From contig NC_088295.1 of assembly GCF_032854445.1 (NCBI RefSeq), positions 71,698,028-71,762,027 on the forward strand: a DNA stretch of 64,000 nucleotides, given 5' to 3'. The notes beneath the pieces were generated by a model that was not told the DNA's origin, searched no databases, and was given only the letters and a program-made list of their open reading frames with translations. The DNA comes from Liolophura sinensis. Its lineage: Eukaryota > Mollusca > Polyplacophora > Chitonida > Chitonidae. Shown here one piece after another: positions 40,832 to 62,412 of this stretch (positions are counted from its first letter, which is position 1; every line of letters begins with the position of its first letter). A program made the translations under genes and the position numbers.

Positions 40832-41184
40832 TCAAGGAGATGAAAGCAGAGGAACCAATGACAGATTGGCCATTTAAATTAAGCAGGTTTTAATTTTCAC
40901 GTTTTTCAGGATAGAATCAGGTTTTAGTCCCTGTGTATTAGTGGTATGCTTGCAAGACCAGTGACTTGTGTTCAACACCTGACTAACCCCTTTTATGCCC
41001 TCAATGTCTCTGAAGAGTTGTTGGACATGTACTTGTATCTCCACTCTCCAGTGCCAAGTGCACATGCACATATACTTATATGCCTAACATTTTCCACCAT
41101 TTCAAAGTCTTAAAACCATAAATAAATGGGAATAAAATAGTTTCACACTGGGTACACATCAGTGTAATCAGTCTTGCATCTCCA

Positions 41185-41255
41185 GAGTTACAGTTCATCA
41201 TCAGATAAGAAACCCTCCAGTATTAAGGAGTTTTATTTCATTACCGTCATTCTCA
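41185..41255 (-). promoter_or_regulatory. candidate SECIS element of SELENOO
   Basis: Selenocysteine insertion in animals needs a 3'-UTR hairpin with an AUGA...UGA quartet and unpaired AA in the apical loop. On the minus strand ATGA lies at 41241-41238. An 11-nt 5' arm follows, ending in CTCC, then the loop TTAATACT with AA at 41224-41223, then GGAG (41218-41215). A partly paired 3' arm leads to TGAT at 41203-41200. Outside the quartet about five pairs can form after a short asymmetric internal loop, giving helix I. The distance from the UGA codon is about 370 nt. The upper helix is imperfect (a GG bulge and some mismatches), so this is the best candidate seen by eye and not a proven element. 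Confidence 0.4.
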
Positions 41256-41603
41256 CACATATGCCCCTCCCCTTCATATATCATGACAGACACCTGCCAC
41301 TCACACTGACTGCTTCTAATTCCTGCAATCTTTAAGAAACAATATCACGTTTTCTACTTGATTTAGAATAATGAAGGTTTTTGTATCTTAAAATTGGCGT
41401 TCACTACAGAGTGACAGGAGCCTGTAAAGAACATTATCAATAAACCACCATAATGTTCCATATTGTATGAAGGGGCTGGCAGTTTGTGTACAAATATACT
41501 GTAACCTGGAGACTGTATCACCGCCTCTCACAAAGATCACTTCTACACCTGCACTGTATATGAGGATACAGTGCTACCCATAGACTTGACCAATGTAAGA
41601 GCC

Positions 41604-51851
<10,248 letters not shown>

Positions 51852-51980
51852 TGACCTCTGTCCTCTGCCACCTTTTCCAATAAATCAAAATAAACACACC
51901 TTGTCCATGATTACAACCGTAACTCAAAAATCTTGTTTTCACCCGTGTATTTGGCCTGAAGTTCAACAGTACTCGTCAGC

Positions 51981-52042
51981 CTACATCCACGAGGGGAACG
52001 GAAGTACATCCACCAGGAGAACGGACATCCATCAGGAGGACG
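51981..52042. repeat. three short-period copies of the 53-bp array core
   Basis: ACATCCACGAGGGGAACGG, ACATCCACCAGGAGAACGG and ACATCCATCAGGAGGACGG follow one another at about 19-23 bp spacing, just upstream of the SELENOO start codon. They match the core ACATCCACGAGGAGGACGG of the large array at 52440-57165 but lack the rest of its 53-bp unit. Confidence 0.75.
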
Positions 52043-52197
52043 GTGTAGTGCGCATGACCACACATATGGCGCGAAATGTAAAGTAGTGGGATATAGTTAC
52101 ACATTTGTGTTCACTAAAAAGACATACGGATTATATCACTGTATATCTCATACTATTAACTTAAATTTTATTTACTACAGGGCTTCTCCAAATGATC

Positions 52198-52310
52198 GAA
52201 CTATAGACAACAGATGATGAATAAGACAAGGTACCTTATAAATTATCGGTATAAATTATCGAACTATCGAAGACAGATGATGAATAAGACAAGGTATTCT
52301 ATATCATAAT
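52198..52310. repeat. 64-bp tandem duplication
   Basis: GAACTATAGACAACAGATGA at 52198 recurs as GAACTATCGAAGACAGATGA at 52262, both followed by TGAATAAGACAAGGTA. Confidence 0.8.
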
Positions 52311-52439
52311 AACCCAAAAGACCACGGCCTCTCCAGACCCGTTGTCCCGACATGCGGTTCATAGGCCTGTAGGACTATACAATATACAGGTACTTGGCAA
52401 GACGGTTGTTTTCCCCCGGCATCTATATAAAATGTGCCT

Positions 52440-55400
52440 AATTTACCTTCATATAGATATAAAGTACAACATCCATACGGAGGACGGTGGCTATTTTAAC
52501 TTCCTGCAGGTATACAGTACAACATCCATGAGGAGGACGGTGGCTAATTTAACTTCCTGCAGGTATCAGGTACAACATCCACGAGGTGGACGGTGGCTAA
52601 TTTACCTTCCTACTGTTATAAGGTAGAACATCCACGAGGAGGACGGTGACTAATTTACCTTTCTGCAGGTGTGATGTACAACATCCACGAGGAGGACGGT
52701 GGCTAATTTACCTTTCTGCAGGTGTGAAGTACAACATCCATGAGGAGGAAGGTGACTAATTTAACTTCCTGCAGGTGTAAAGTACAACATCCACGAGGAG
52801 GACGGTGACTAATTTACCTTTCTGCAGGTGTAAAATACAACATCCACGAGAAGGACGGTGACTAATTTACCTTTCTGCAGGTGTAAAGTACAACATCCAT
52901 GAGGAGGACGTTGGCTAGTTTACTTTCCTATAGGTATAAAGTACAACATCCACGAGGAGGACGGTGGCTAATTTACCTTCCTCCAGGTATCAGGAACAAC
53001 ATCCACGAGGAGGACGGTGGGTGATTTACCTTCCTGCAGGTATAAAGTACAAAATCCACGAGGAGGACGGGGACTAATTTACCTTCCTCCAGGTATCAAG
53101 AACAAAATCCACGAGGAGGACGGTGGATGCTTTACCTTCATATAGTTATAAAGTACAACATCCACGAGGAAAACGGTGGCTAATTTACCTGCCTATAGGT
53201 ATAAAGTACAACATCCACATGGAAGACGGTGGCTAGTTTACATCCCTATATGTATAAAGTACAACATCCACGAGGAGGACGGTGGATAATTTACCTTCCT
53301 GCAGGTATAAAGTACAACATCCACGAGGAGGACGGTGACTAATTTATGTTCCTATAGGCATAAAGTACAACAACCACGAAGCGGACGGTGACTAATTTAA
53401 CTTCCTGCAGGTGTAAAGAACAACATCCACGAGGAGGACGGTGGCTAATTTACCTTTCTGCAGGTGTAAAGTACAACATCCACGAGAAGGACGGTGACTA
53501 ATTTACCTTTCTTCAGGTGTAGAGTACAACATCCATGAGGAGGACGGTGGCTAGTTTACTTTCCTATAGGTATAAAGTACAACATCCATGAGGAGGACGG
53601 TGACTAAATTACCTTTCTGCAGGTGTAAAGTACAACATCCATGAGGAGGACAGTGACTAATTTACCTTTCTGCAGGTGTAGAGTACAATATCCACAAGGA
53701 GGACGGTGGCTAATTTACCTTCTGCAGGTGTGAAGTACAACATCTATGAGGAGGACGGTGGCTAACTTACCTTTCTGCAGGTGTGAAGTACAACATTCAT
53801 GAGGAGGACGGTGGCTAATTTACCTTTCTGCAGGTGTGAAGTACAACATCCACGAGGAGGACGGTGACTAATTTACCTTTCTGCAGGTGTAAAGTACATC
53901 ATCCACGAGGAGGACGGTGACTAATTTACCTTTCTGCAGGTGTAAAGTACAACATCCACGAGGAGGACGGTGGCTAATTTAACTTCCTGCAGGTGTAAAG
54001 TACAACATCCACGAGGAGGACGGTGGCTAATTTAACTTCCTGCAGGTGTAAAGTACAACATCCACGAGGAGAACGGTGACTAATTTACCTTCCTGCAGGT
54101 GTAAGGTACAACATCCACGAGGAAGACGGTGACTAATTTACCTTTCTGCAGGTGTAAAATACATCATCCACGAGGAGGACGGTGACTAATTTATGTTCAT
54201 ATAGTCATAAGGTACAACAACCACAAAGCGGACGGTGACTGATTTATGTTCCTGCAGGTGTAAGGTACAACATCCATGAGGAGGACGGTGGCTAATTTAC
54301 CTTCCTGCAGGTGTAAGGTACAACATCCACGAGGAAGACGGTGACTAATTTACCTTTCTGCAGGTGTAAAGTACAACATCCACGAGAAGGACGGTGACTA
54401 ATTTACCTTTCTGCAGGTGTAAAATACAACATCCACGAGGAGGACGGTGGCTAATTTAACTTCCTGCAGGTGTAAAATACAACATCCACGAGGAGGACGG
54501 TGACTGATTTACCTTCCTGCAGGTGTAAAGTACAACATCCATGAGGAGGACGGTGACTAATTTACCTTTCTGCAGGTGTAAAGTACAACATCCACGAGGA
54601 GGACGGTGACTACCTTTCTGCAGGTGTAAAGTACAACATCCACGAGGAGGACGGTGACTAATTTACCTTTCTGCAGGTGTAAAGTACAACATCCACGAGG
54701 AGGACGGTGGCTAATTTAACTTCCTGCAGGTGTAAAGTACAACATCCACGAGGAGAACGGTGACTAATTTACCTTCCTGCAGGTGTAAGGTACAACATCC
54801 ACGAGGAAGACGGTGACTAATTTACCTTTCTGCAGGTGTAAAATACATCATCCACGAGGAGGACGGTGACTAATTTATGTTCATATAGTCATAAGGTACA
54901 ACAACCACAAAGCGGACGGTGACTGATTTATGTTCCTGCAGGTGTAAGGTACAACATCCATGAGGAGGACGGTGGCTAATTTACCTTCCTGCAGGTGTAA
55001 GGTACAACATCCACGAGGAAGACGGTGACTAATTTACCTTTCTGCAGGTGTAAAGTACAACATCCACGAGAAGGACGGTGACTAATTTACCTTTCTGCAG
55101 GTGTAAAATACAACATCCACGAGGAGGACGGTGGCTAATTTAACTTCCTGCAGGTGTAAAATACAACATCCACGAGGAGGACGGTGACTGATTTACCTTC
55201 CTGCAGGTGTAAAGTACAACATCCATGAGGAGGACGGTGACTAATTTACCTTTCTGCAGGTGTAAAGTACAACATCCACGAGGAGGACGGTGACTACCTT
55301 TCTGCAGGTGTAAAATACATCATCCACGAGGAGGACGGTGACTAATTTATGTTCATATAGTCATAAGGTACAACAACGACAAAGCGGACGGTGACTAATT

Positions 55401-57165
55401 TATGTTCCTGTAGGTATAAAGTACAACATCCACGAGGCTATAGCTATAAAGTACAACATCCACGAGGAGGACGTTGGCTACTTTACCTTCCTATAGCTAT
55501 AAAGTACAACATCCACGAGAAGGACGGTTGCTAATTTACCTTACTGCAGGTATCAGGTACAACATCCACGAGGAGGACGGTGGCTACTTTACCTTACTGC
55601 AGGTATCAGGTACAACATCCGTGAGGAGGACGGTGGCTAATTTAACTTCCTGCCGGTATAAGGTACAACGTCCATGAGGAGGACGGTAGCTAATTAACCT
55701 TCCTGCAGGTATAAGGTACAGCATCCACGAAGAGGACGGTAGCTAATTTAACTTCCTGCAGGTGTAAAGTACAACATCCACGAGGAGGACGGCGGCTACT
55801 TTACCTTTCTGCAGGTGTAAAGAACAACATCAACAAGGAGGACGGTGACTAATTTACCTCCCTATAGATATAAAGTACAACATCAACAAGGAGGAAGGTG
55901 GCTAATTTACCTTACTATAGGTATAAAATACAACATCCATGAGGAGGACGGTGGCTAATTTACCTTCCCCCAGGTGCCAGACACATCATCCACGAAGAGG
56001 ACGGTGGCTAATTTAACTTCCTAGAGGTAAAATGTACAACATCCCCTAGGAGGACGGTGCCTAATTTACCTTCCTACAGGTATCAGGAACAACATCCACG
56101 AGGAGGACGGTGGGTAATTTACCTTCCTGCAGGTATAAAGTACAACCACGAGGAGGAGGGTGGCTAATTTACCTTCCTCCAGGTATCAGGGACAACATCC
56201 ACGAGGAGGACGGTGGATGCTTTACCTTCATATAGTTATAAAGTACAACATCCACGAGGAGGACGGTGGCTAATTTACCTTCCTGCAGGTATAAAGTACA
56301 AAATCCACGAGGAGGACGGTGGCTAATTTACCTTTCTCCAGGTATCAGGAACAACATCCACGAGGAGGACGGTGGTTGCTTTACCTTCCTATAGGTATAT
56401 AGTATAACATCCACGAGGAGGACGGTGACTAATTTATGTTCCTATAGGCCTAAGGTACAACACCACGAAGCGTACGGTGACTAATTTATGTTCCTGCAGG
56501 CATAATGTACAACATCCACGAGGCTATAGCTATATTGTACAACATCCACGAGGAGGACAGTGGCTAATTTATCTTCCTATTGGTATAAAGTACAACATCT
56601 ATGAGGAGGACGGTGGCTAATTTACATCCATATAGGTATAAGGTACAACATCCACGAGGAGGACGGTGACTAATTTACATCCCTATAGGTTTAAAGTACA
56701 ACATTCATGAGGAGGACGGTGGCTGATTTACCTCCCTGTAGGTATAAGGTACAACATCCACAAGGAGGACGGTAGCTACCTTACCTTACTATAGGTTTAA
56801 GATACAACATCCACGAGGATGACGGTGACTAATTTATGTTCCTGCAGGTATAAAGTACAACATCCATTAGGAGGACGGTGGCTACTTTACCTTTCTATAG
56901 CCATAAAGTACAACATCCACGAGGAGGACAGTGGGTAATTTATCTTCCTATATAGGTATAAAGTACAACATCCACTAGGAGGACGGTGGCTAATTTACAT
57001 CCCTATAGGTTTAAAGTACAAAATCCATGAGGAGGACGGTGGCTAATTTACATTCCTGCAGGAATAAAGTACAACATCCATAAGGAGGACGGTGGTTAAT
57101 TGACGTTCCTATAGGTATCAGGTAAAAAATCCACGAGGAGGACGGTGACTAATTTACCATCCTTT
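52440..57165. repeat. 4.7-kb minisatellite, 53-bp unit, about 89 copies
   Basis: The unit is GTGTAAAGTACAACATCCAC, GAGGAGGACGGTGACTAATT, TACCTTTCTGCAG (53 bp). Variants include GTATAAAG, GTATCAGG, GGTGGCTAA and CCTATAG in place of CTGCAG. Flanks are diverged and the centre (53.8-55.3 kb) is most homogeneous, including a block repeated with a 684-bp offset. The plus strand of each unit has a pyrimidine tract and CAG|G resembling a 3' splice site. The array separates SELENOO from the plus-strand terminal exon at 57176 and would lie in an intron or flank of that gene. Short ORFs at 52342-52626 and 55474-55677 are repeat products. Confidence 0.95.
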
Positions 57166-57175
57166 TTCTCCGCAG

Positions 57176-57262
57176 ATAGGAAAAGCCCAACACGAACGAG
57201 GACAAACCGAGGGTGCCTTTCTCTACATGTACGTAGATGAGAAAGTTTTCACAGAGCCTTAG
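57176..57262 (+). CDS. unidentified terminal exon (last 28 codons and stop)
   Basis: A strong acceptor (CCTTTTTCTCCGCAG|ATAGG) at 57175/57176 opens a frame of 28 codons ending in TAG at 57260-57262. A canonical AATAAA lies 60 nt later at 57323-57328. The peptide reads IGKAQHERGQTEGAF then LYMYVDEKVFTEP and looks protein-like, but I cannot name the family. Upstream exons were not found. They would have to lie before or within the 53-bp array or to the left of it, so this could be a gene divergent from SELENOO whose intron was swollen by the array. It could also be a decayed exon. Confidence 0.45.
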   Translation: MGKAQHERGQTEGAFLYMYVDEKVFTEP

Positions 57263-57322
57263 AATATAATCCTCGAATCATCCAATATGAGAATTCCAGT
57301 GACCACCAATTCCGGACAGTTG

Positions 57323-57328
57323 AATAAA
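57323..57328 (+). terminator. poly(A) signal of the plus-strand terminal exon
   Basis: AATAAA 60 nt after the TAG at 57260-57262. Confidence 0.45.
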
Positions 57329-57833
57329 AAAGTCAACAACCACATTCTAGTTTAAATATATGTATTTTAATGAGCCCTGTCGCAGTGCCATAACCCACCG
57401 CATATGGAGAGTTTGCCAACAGAAACTCTAATTCAACAAGTTCCTTTCCCTAAAAATGGTTACAGCATTGTATTCATCCGGTTTGCAAAAACCTTTACAG
57501 AAAAAACTATTATAAACTGAAGAACGCTTTACTGGGATGTACGGATAAAAGTTGTATTTCATTACTATGCTGCAGTACCCTAGGCAAGTTTATTAGTGTA
57601 TTAACTCTCTTGTACATTCTAAGATTCTATAAATGTGTAAGTGAAGCAATGAATGGTATGGAGGTGGAATGGAAAATACATTATAGGTGTAGGCTATATG
57701 TACAAGGCATATAGCCATGATAACAATGATAACAATGATATAAAATACACATTGTCAACTCATCAGTCATCTATTATTTACACACACAGCATGCCCATTT
57801 ACGACTCGGTACTGCTGATTAAGCGGTGTGCTC

Positions 57834-58006
57834 TTAATTGTTCACTTTTTTTAAGTGCCGTGTGTAACGATGAATGTTCAGTTTGACAGCATCTTCGTCT
57901 TGGCTTCTGGTAAAGATATGTGCAGTTTGTTGGATACAAGCAGTGCGACTTACATCCCGAACCAAAGCTTCCTTACATCTCCCTACTCCTGACTGTCCCT
58001 TCGTAC
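57834..58006 (-). other. possible additional 3' exon
   Basis: The acceptor CTTTGTAG|GT is followed by an open frame ending at TAA 57836-57834, with ARG/LYS-rich text such as GQSGVGRCKEALVRDVSRT. With 58506-58440 (acceptor TTGCTTCAG|G) it could form an alternative 3' end for the gene at 58844-60962. The donor needed to reach it (AAAT|GTGGAT) is weak, so this is only a candidate. Confidence 0.25.
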
Positions 58007-58843
58007 CTACAAAGAAAAAAATGTGAACAGAATGCAATCCTGTTAAAGGCTTCCTATTCATTTGTAAAAGACTGAAATCTGAAATGTATATAGATTGCTA
58101 CTAATTAAACATATATGCCTGCACACTTTTTAGCAAGTCATGCGCGGACAAAATTATGAAATTATAATGATAAATAATTAAACACACATCTACATGTAAA
58201 TGACTACTTGATGACTGCAATATTCTTAGTTACTTTCCTTCTTTTTTATGGCTTTAGCCTTGTCCAAATGTTTATACACATTTGAACTGTCTGTATATAG
58301 ATAACTTGAAAGCTGGAAAGCCATTCCGATACTACTTCATGCATGACTGGAGCCAAAATAGGCCATATCTAATTATACCAAAAAATAAAACAGACAGATA
58401 AAATACAAGGTAAAATACAACCCATCCACATTTAAAATCTTCTGAATTTCGCTCGGTTCCTGGTAGCTGGACTAGCTTGTGTACAAATCCAGATGTGACG
58501 GGGGGCCTGAAGCAATGTTTCACACAAGAATATAATCACACAGTGAAAGATAATCATGGCCTATTTCCCATGCACATATACAGACAAGGTATACAAAAAG
58601 CATATGCAGACTGTTTCGCATAATTTAATCACGCTCCATGTAAGCAGCAATGAATCCGTCACTTTCTTCTTCACTCTTGGACCAAAATAAGTTGTGACAA
58701 CAAACAAACAGAACATCCCAGATCTGTACTGTAACAAAAAAACCCTTATAGGCATGATTATTTGAAACATGCATGGAGCAGACCGGGATTACTGGCAACC
58801 ACCCTATCTACATGTACCTATACGTACCGTTTGTCCCTAAGCT

Positions 58844-60962
58844 TCAATTTGAAGAACTTTTTTCCACATAGGCTTCGAGATATGTATAAGCCTAAAAGAG
58901 AAAATCTTATTAAGTACCATACGCATACCCATTCGAAATAACACCCAGAATGACCATAATTTACTCACAAAACATTTACAAAATTCCAAAGTCCCGCAGC
59001 GTTGTTTTTGGTACGTAAAACATATATAAATATAGTAACAGGGCTTTTTCCATACAAAGGGTATTTTCAGTACATATAAATCAAGCTAAGCGAAAAATTC
59101 AATATCAATTTATACACGGAAATCACACTTTTACGTACCAAGTCCAAGACATAACCGAAACCAAAGCCCTTTAGAAAGTCCCTTCTCGGATTTGTCAAGA
59201 AAATCTCCAGCTCAGAGCTCTCGGACCTAGATAAACACGTAATCATGTATACAGTTGTACGAGGAAGGGGTTAGGAGAAGATATCAATATAACACAGTGA
59301 AACACACTAAAACACTCTTTTTAGATACATAATAATATATCCCGGGCGATGAAGTGCATGAGGATCTTTATGAAATCACATGCTACCATCAAGTGTGGCT
59401 GTATGATGTGAAACAATACATTAAACTATATGTCATGTAACAAATTAATTATTTGTATCGCAGCAACTATTCTTCAAATAGCAGCGAAATCTTTCGAGTT
59501 TGTGTGATATGAATGTACAGTGGTGCTGCACGCCACTATAGAAGAATAGGGAAATACAGAAATGATCATATGTTTAAAACTACTGTATATAGTCAAATAC
59601 AAGAGTCAATTAAATACACTGTGTCTGTAAATTCTAATTGCGCAGAAAAATGTGTAAGTATTCCTAAGCTAATTGTTGTTCACACCAGTCACTGTGCGAA
59701 ACTCCAGAATGCGCCTACACATATGAGGAAATATAGAAAAACATGTAAAAGACAAAGAAAATAAATGCAGTGTACAGATTTAAGCTATACATACCACTTT
59801 GAGCCTCTGTCTGTCAACAAGCCTTCCACATACTGGTCTATCACATCAACCTGAAATATCAACATTATGCGGCATATATATATATACAATCCAAACATTG
59901 TGTTTAAGTCAGTTAAAAATCCAAAAATTGTCAGACACAGTTTAATGGTATTTTTCTACTGATGCTGAATACTTGAGGCTCAGACCCACCTGTTATTTCT
60001 AAACATTTTCAGTATATGCCTCAATGTCATCTGTGGCCTCCGTGGCTCAGTCGGTTAGCGCGCTAGCGCAGCGTAATGACCTAGGAGTCTCTCACCAATG
60101 CGGTCGCTGTGAGTTCAAGTCCAGCTCATGCTGGCTTCCTCTCCGGCAGTACGTGGGAAGGTCTGCCAGCAACCTGCGGATGGTCTTGGGTTTCTCCCGG
60201 GCTCTGCCCGGTTTCCTCCCACCATAATGCTGGCCGCCGTCGTATAAGTGAAATATTCTTGAGTACGGCGTAAAACACCTATCAAATAAACAAATCAATG
60301 TCACCTGCATGACAACTGCTCCCTTATCCATACCTGTGAAATGACATCAGATACACAAATAAACATGTTGGAATCCTGCTCCTCATTGTTGAGTTCCTCG
60401 TCCGCAAATGGAATAATCCTGGACACTTGTAAGTCTTCTGACGAAAACCTACGGAAATCAAGACATCACAAAAGTTGTATCTTTCTTGAAAACATACGAG
60501 AAATGACTGCAACACTTATCAAAATCGACGCCCACATCGTTACACATTCTAAAGCATTCTAAACACGTATTGGAAAGAATGTGTTCAAGACAAAGACCTT
60601 AACCCTAAGACATGCAACAATGTTCAGTCATGCCCAGCATTTGTCGCCCCAAGCACCACAATGCAGATATACACGAGTATAATATTCAATTCAGATTTGA
60701 AATGCATTTCCTTAATTAGTGTTATGAATTGAGGCACTCTAGGCTGACAGGCCCGTTTCCGCGTGAAGTACCTTGTCGGGTCATACCAACAGAACTTGAT
60801 GCTGCCTCGCTTGGCGCTCAGCATTGAGAGGTTAGAGCAAAGAAACAGGACTGTTCCGCCCGATGTCAGTATAATGTGACTGGGTGGTGTGTCACGTTTG
60901 GTGTCTTCGGCATGACGTTCCAGTGGCGGCAAACCTTGGCGCCCCACCACAAGAAGACACAT
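58844..60962 (-). CDS. unidentified 5-exon gene, about 165-aa product
   Basis: Exons 60962-60772, 60448-60334, 59850-59795, 59226-59139 and 58891-58844 join with GT-AG introns and agreeing phases. Donors: AAG|GTACTT, CAG|GTATGG, GTG|GTATGT and TTG|GTACGT. The product starts MCLLVVGRQGLPPLERHAED and contains SIKFCWYDPTR, PFADEEL, a VDVIDQYVEGLL segment and NPRRDFLKGFGFGYVLDL, ending LEAYVEKSSSN. I do not recognise the family. No signal peptide or clear membrane helix is visible. An in-frame TGA (60996-60998) lies just upstream inside a SINE tail, which supports M1 unless an upstream exon splices in between. A SINE lies in intron 2. Further downstream, 58506-58440 and 58006-57834 look exon-like but only fit a different frame of exon 5 (ending CG|GTACGT at 58828), so the 3' end is unsettled. 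Confidence 0.5.
60032..60298 (+). repeat. SINE family A copy, full-length (reference copy)
   Basis: Complete copy in an intron of the unidentified minus-strand gene. Head GTGGCTCAGTCGGTTAGCG (A-box region) and GCTGTGAGTTCAAGTCCAG (B-box region). Body TGCGGATGGTCTTGGGTTT and ACCATAATGCTGGCCGCCGT. Tail GTACGGCGTAAAACACC and an AT-rich end. It is about 265 bp and probably transcribed by RNA polymerase III in its active form, as for tRNA-derived SINEs in general. Confidence 0.92.
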
Positions 60963-60971
60963 TTCATATGC

Positions 60972-61054
60972 ACAACATAGAAGAACTCCTCGTCGTCATA
61001 TGACTGAAAAATTGTTCAGTACGACGTTAAACCCCAAGCACTCACTCATTCAAT
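60972..61054 (+). repeat. SINE family B 3' end
   Basis: GACTGAAAAATTGTTCAGTA, then CGACGTTAAACCCCAAGCAC and (TCAC)n. The 5' part is absent. It abuts the start codon region of the minus-strand gene at 60962. Confidence 0.8.
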
Positions 61055-61069
61055 CCGCGTGTAGTAATA

Positions 61070-61312
61070 TTTATTTATTTATTTGGTTGATGTTTTACGC
61101 CGTATTCAATAATATTTCACTTACATGACAGCATTATGGGGGGAGGAAACCTGGCAAAGGCCGGGGGGGGGGGGGGGAACCCACGACCATCCGCACGTTG
61201 CTGGCAGACCTTCCCACATACGGCCGGAGAGGAAGCCAGCATGAGCTGGACTTAAACTCACAGCGACACCGCATTGGTGGGAGGCTTCTGGGTCATTGCG
61301 CTGCGCTACATG
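61070..61312 (-). repeat. SINE family A copy (reverse) with a G-homopolymer
   Basis: (TTTA)n tail, GATGTTTTACGCCGTATTC, a body interrupted by about 15 consecutive G, the GGAGAGGAAGCCAGCATG block, then the B-box complement. It stops within the head. Confidence 0.88.
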
Positions 61313-61424
61313 TCGTAATAAGGTTATCCTTACTGTGGGAGCTCTTCGTGTAGCTCAGGTGAGGCTATTTTGTCATCTTCTGCTCTACAGGGCACCTGTG
61401 TAAGAAACAAAAAAACTGCCTAAT

Positions 61425-62015
61425 TCAGATATCTTGAATTTATTTTAAGATTTCTTGAATTAATTTTCAGATATCTGCAATTCATTTCTAGATTTCTTAA
61501 ATAGCAGCCTTGTGTTAATATATAGATCATGAGTTTCACATATCTGAAAATCCTTTTCAGACATCAAAAATTCTTTTGAACATATCTCGGAATAAAAAAC
61601 AAGGATGCACATAACCGTAAAAGAGCCACAGAAACTGCGCCAAAATGTACAAAATGCAATAACTGCTCCCTGAGCGGAAACAGAATTAGTACAGATCTGC
61701 TCATGCGTAGGGGGCCTACTGCAAGCCATCATGGATGATCGTGGTGATATAATTAAGGAGCATACATTTTGTTCACATAAATAACCAGACAAATGTAGGG
61801 CACCTATCACAAAGAGACTTCCAGATATATCAAATTGACGTCTATTTAAGAGATCTTGAATTCATTTTGTTATATCTGGAAATGCTTTTTGTGATATATG
61901 CAGCACGAAATTTATTTTAGATATCTTAAAATGAATTTCAGATGTCTGAAAATGATTTCCAGATATGTCCAAATGAACTCAAGATATCTGGAATGAATTC
62001 AAAATGTCTTAAATA
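61425..62015. repeat. AGATATCT-rich island, possible non-autonomous element
   Basis: Both flanks (61425-61600 and 61820-62015) are packed with AGATATCT-type palindromes separated by TTGAATTCATTTTA-like spacers in both orientations, around a unique centre of about 200 bp. This resembles an element with subterminal repeats, but no clear terminal inverted repeat or target duplication was found. Confidence 0.5.
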
Positions 62016-62412
62016 AATGCTCTATGGCCGGAACGGCTTGCCATAGTAAGTTACAGCAAGATATGTCGGAAATTTTGACTTTATACTTCCAGGATAAATA
62101 ATTATTTAACATCATCAGAGTTTTAGAATTTATCAACAATCCAAATATGACCTAGTCCGATGGCTTATGAAACTACTTTCAGTTTTATGCTTTTGGTATG
62201 AAAGTTGACATGTATGGGCAGGTAATCGAATATGTATTTATGGTTTTGCTGTTGGGGTGTTACTGTTAATATTGCTGGATATCTAGAGCGCTTTTCAACC
62301 GCGTTTATACATGTCATTGTGTAACATTAAATCTAATCTTCTGATTCAGAATATTCAGAAATGTATATCATCCAATTACATGTCTTGTCATATACGCTGC
62401 ATGCCCAACTAC

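Noticed and set aside
41401-41560. Other GTGA/ATGA-containing hairpins just after the SELENOO stop as SECIS candidates.
   Set aside because: None had both the AA in an apical loop and a returning TGA at the right distance.
51901-52086. Small plus-strand ORF divergent from SELENOO.
   Set aside because: It starts at TTG/ATG without splice context and largely overlaps three short copies of the array core.
60341-60562. Plus-strand ORF of 73 codons.
   Set aside because: It is antisense to the well-supported minus-strand exon 60448-60334.
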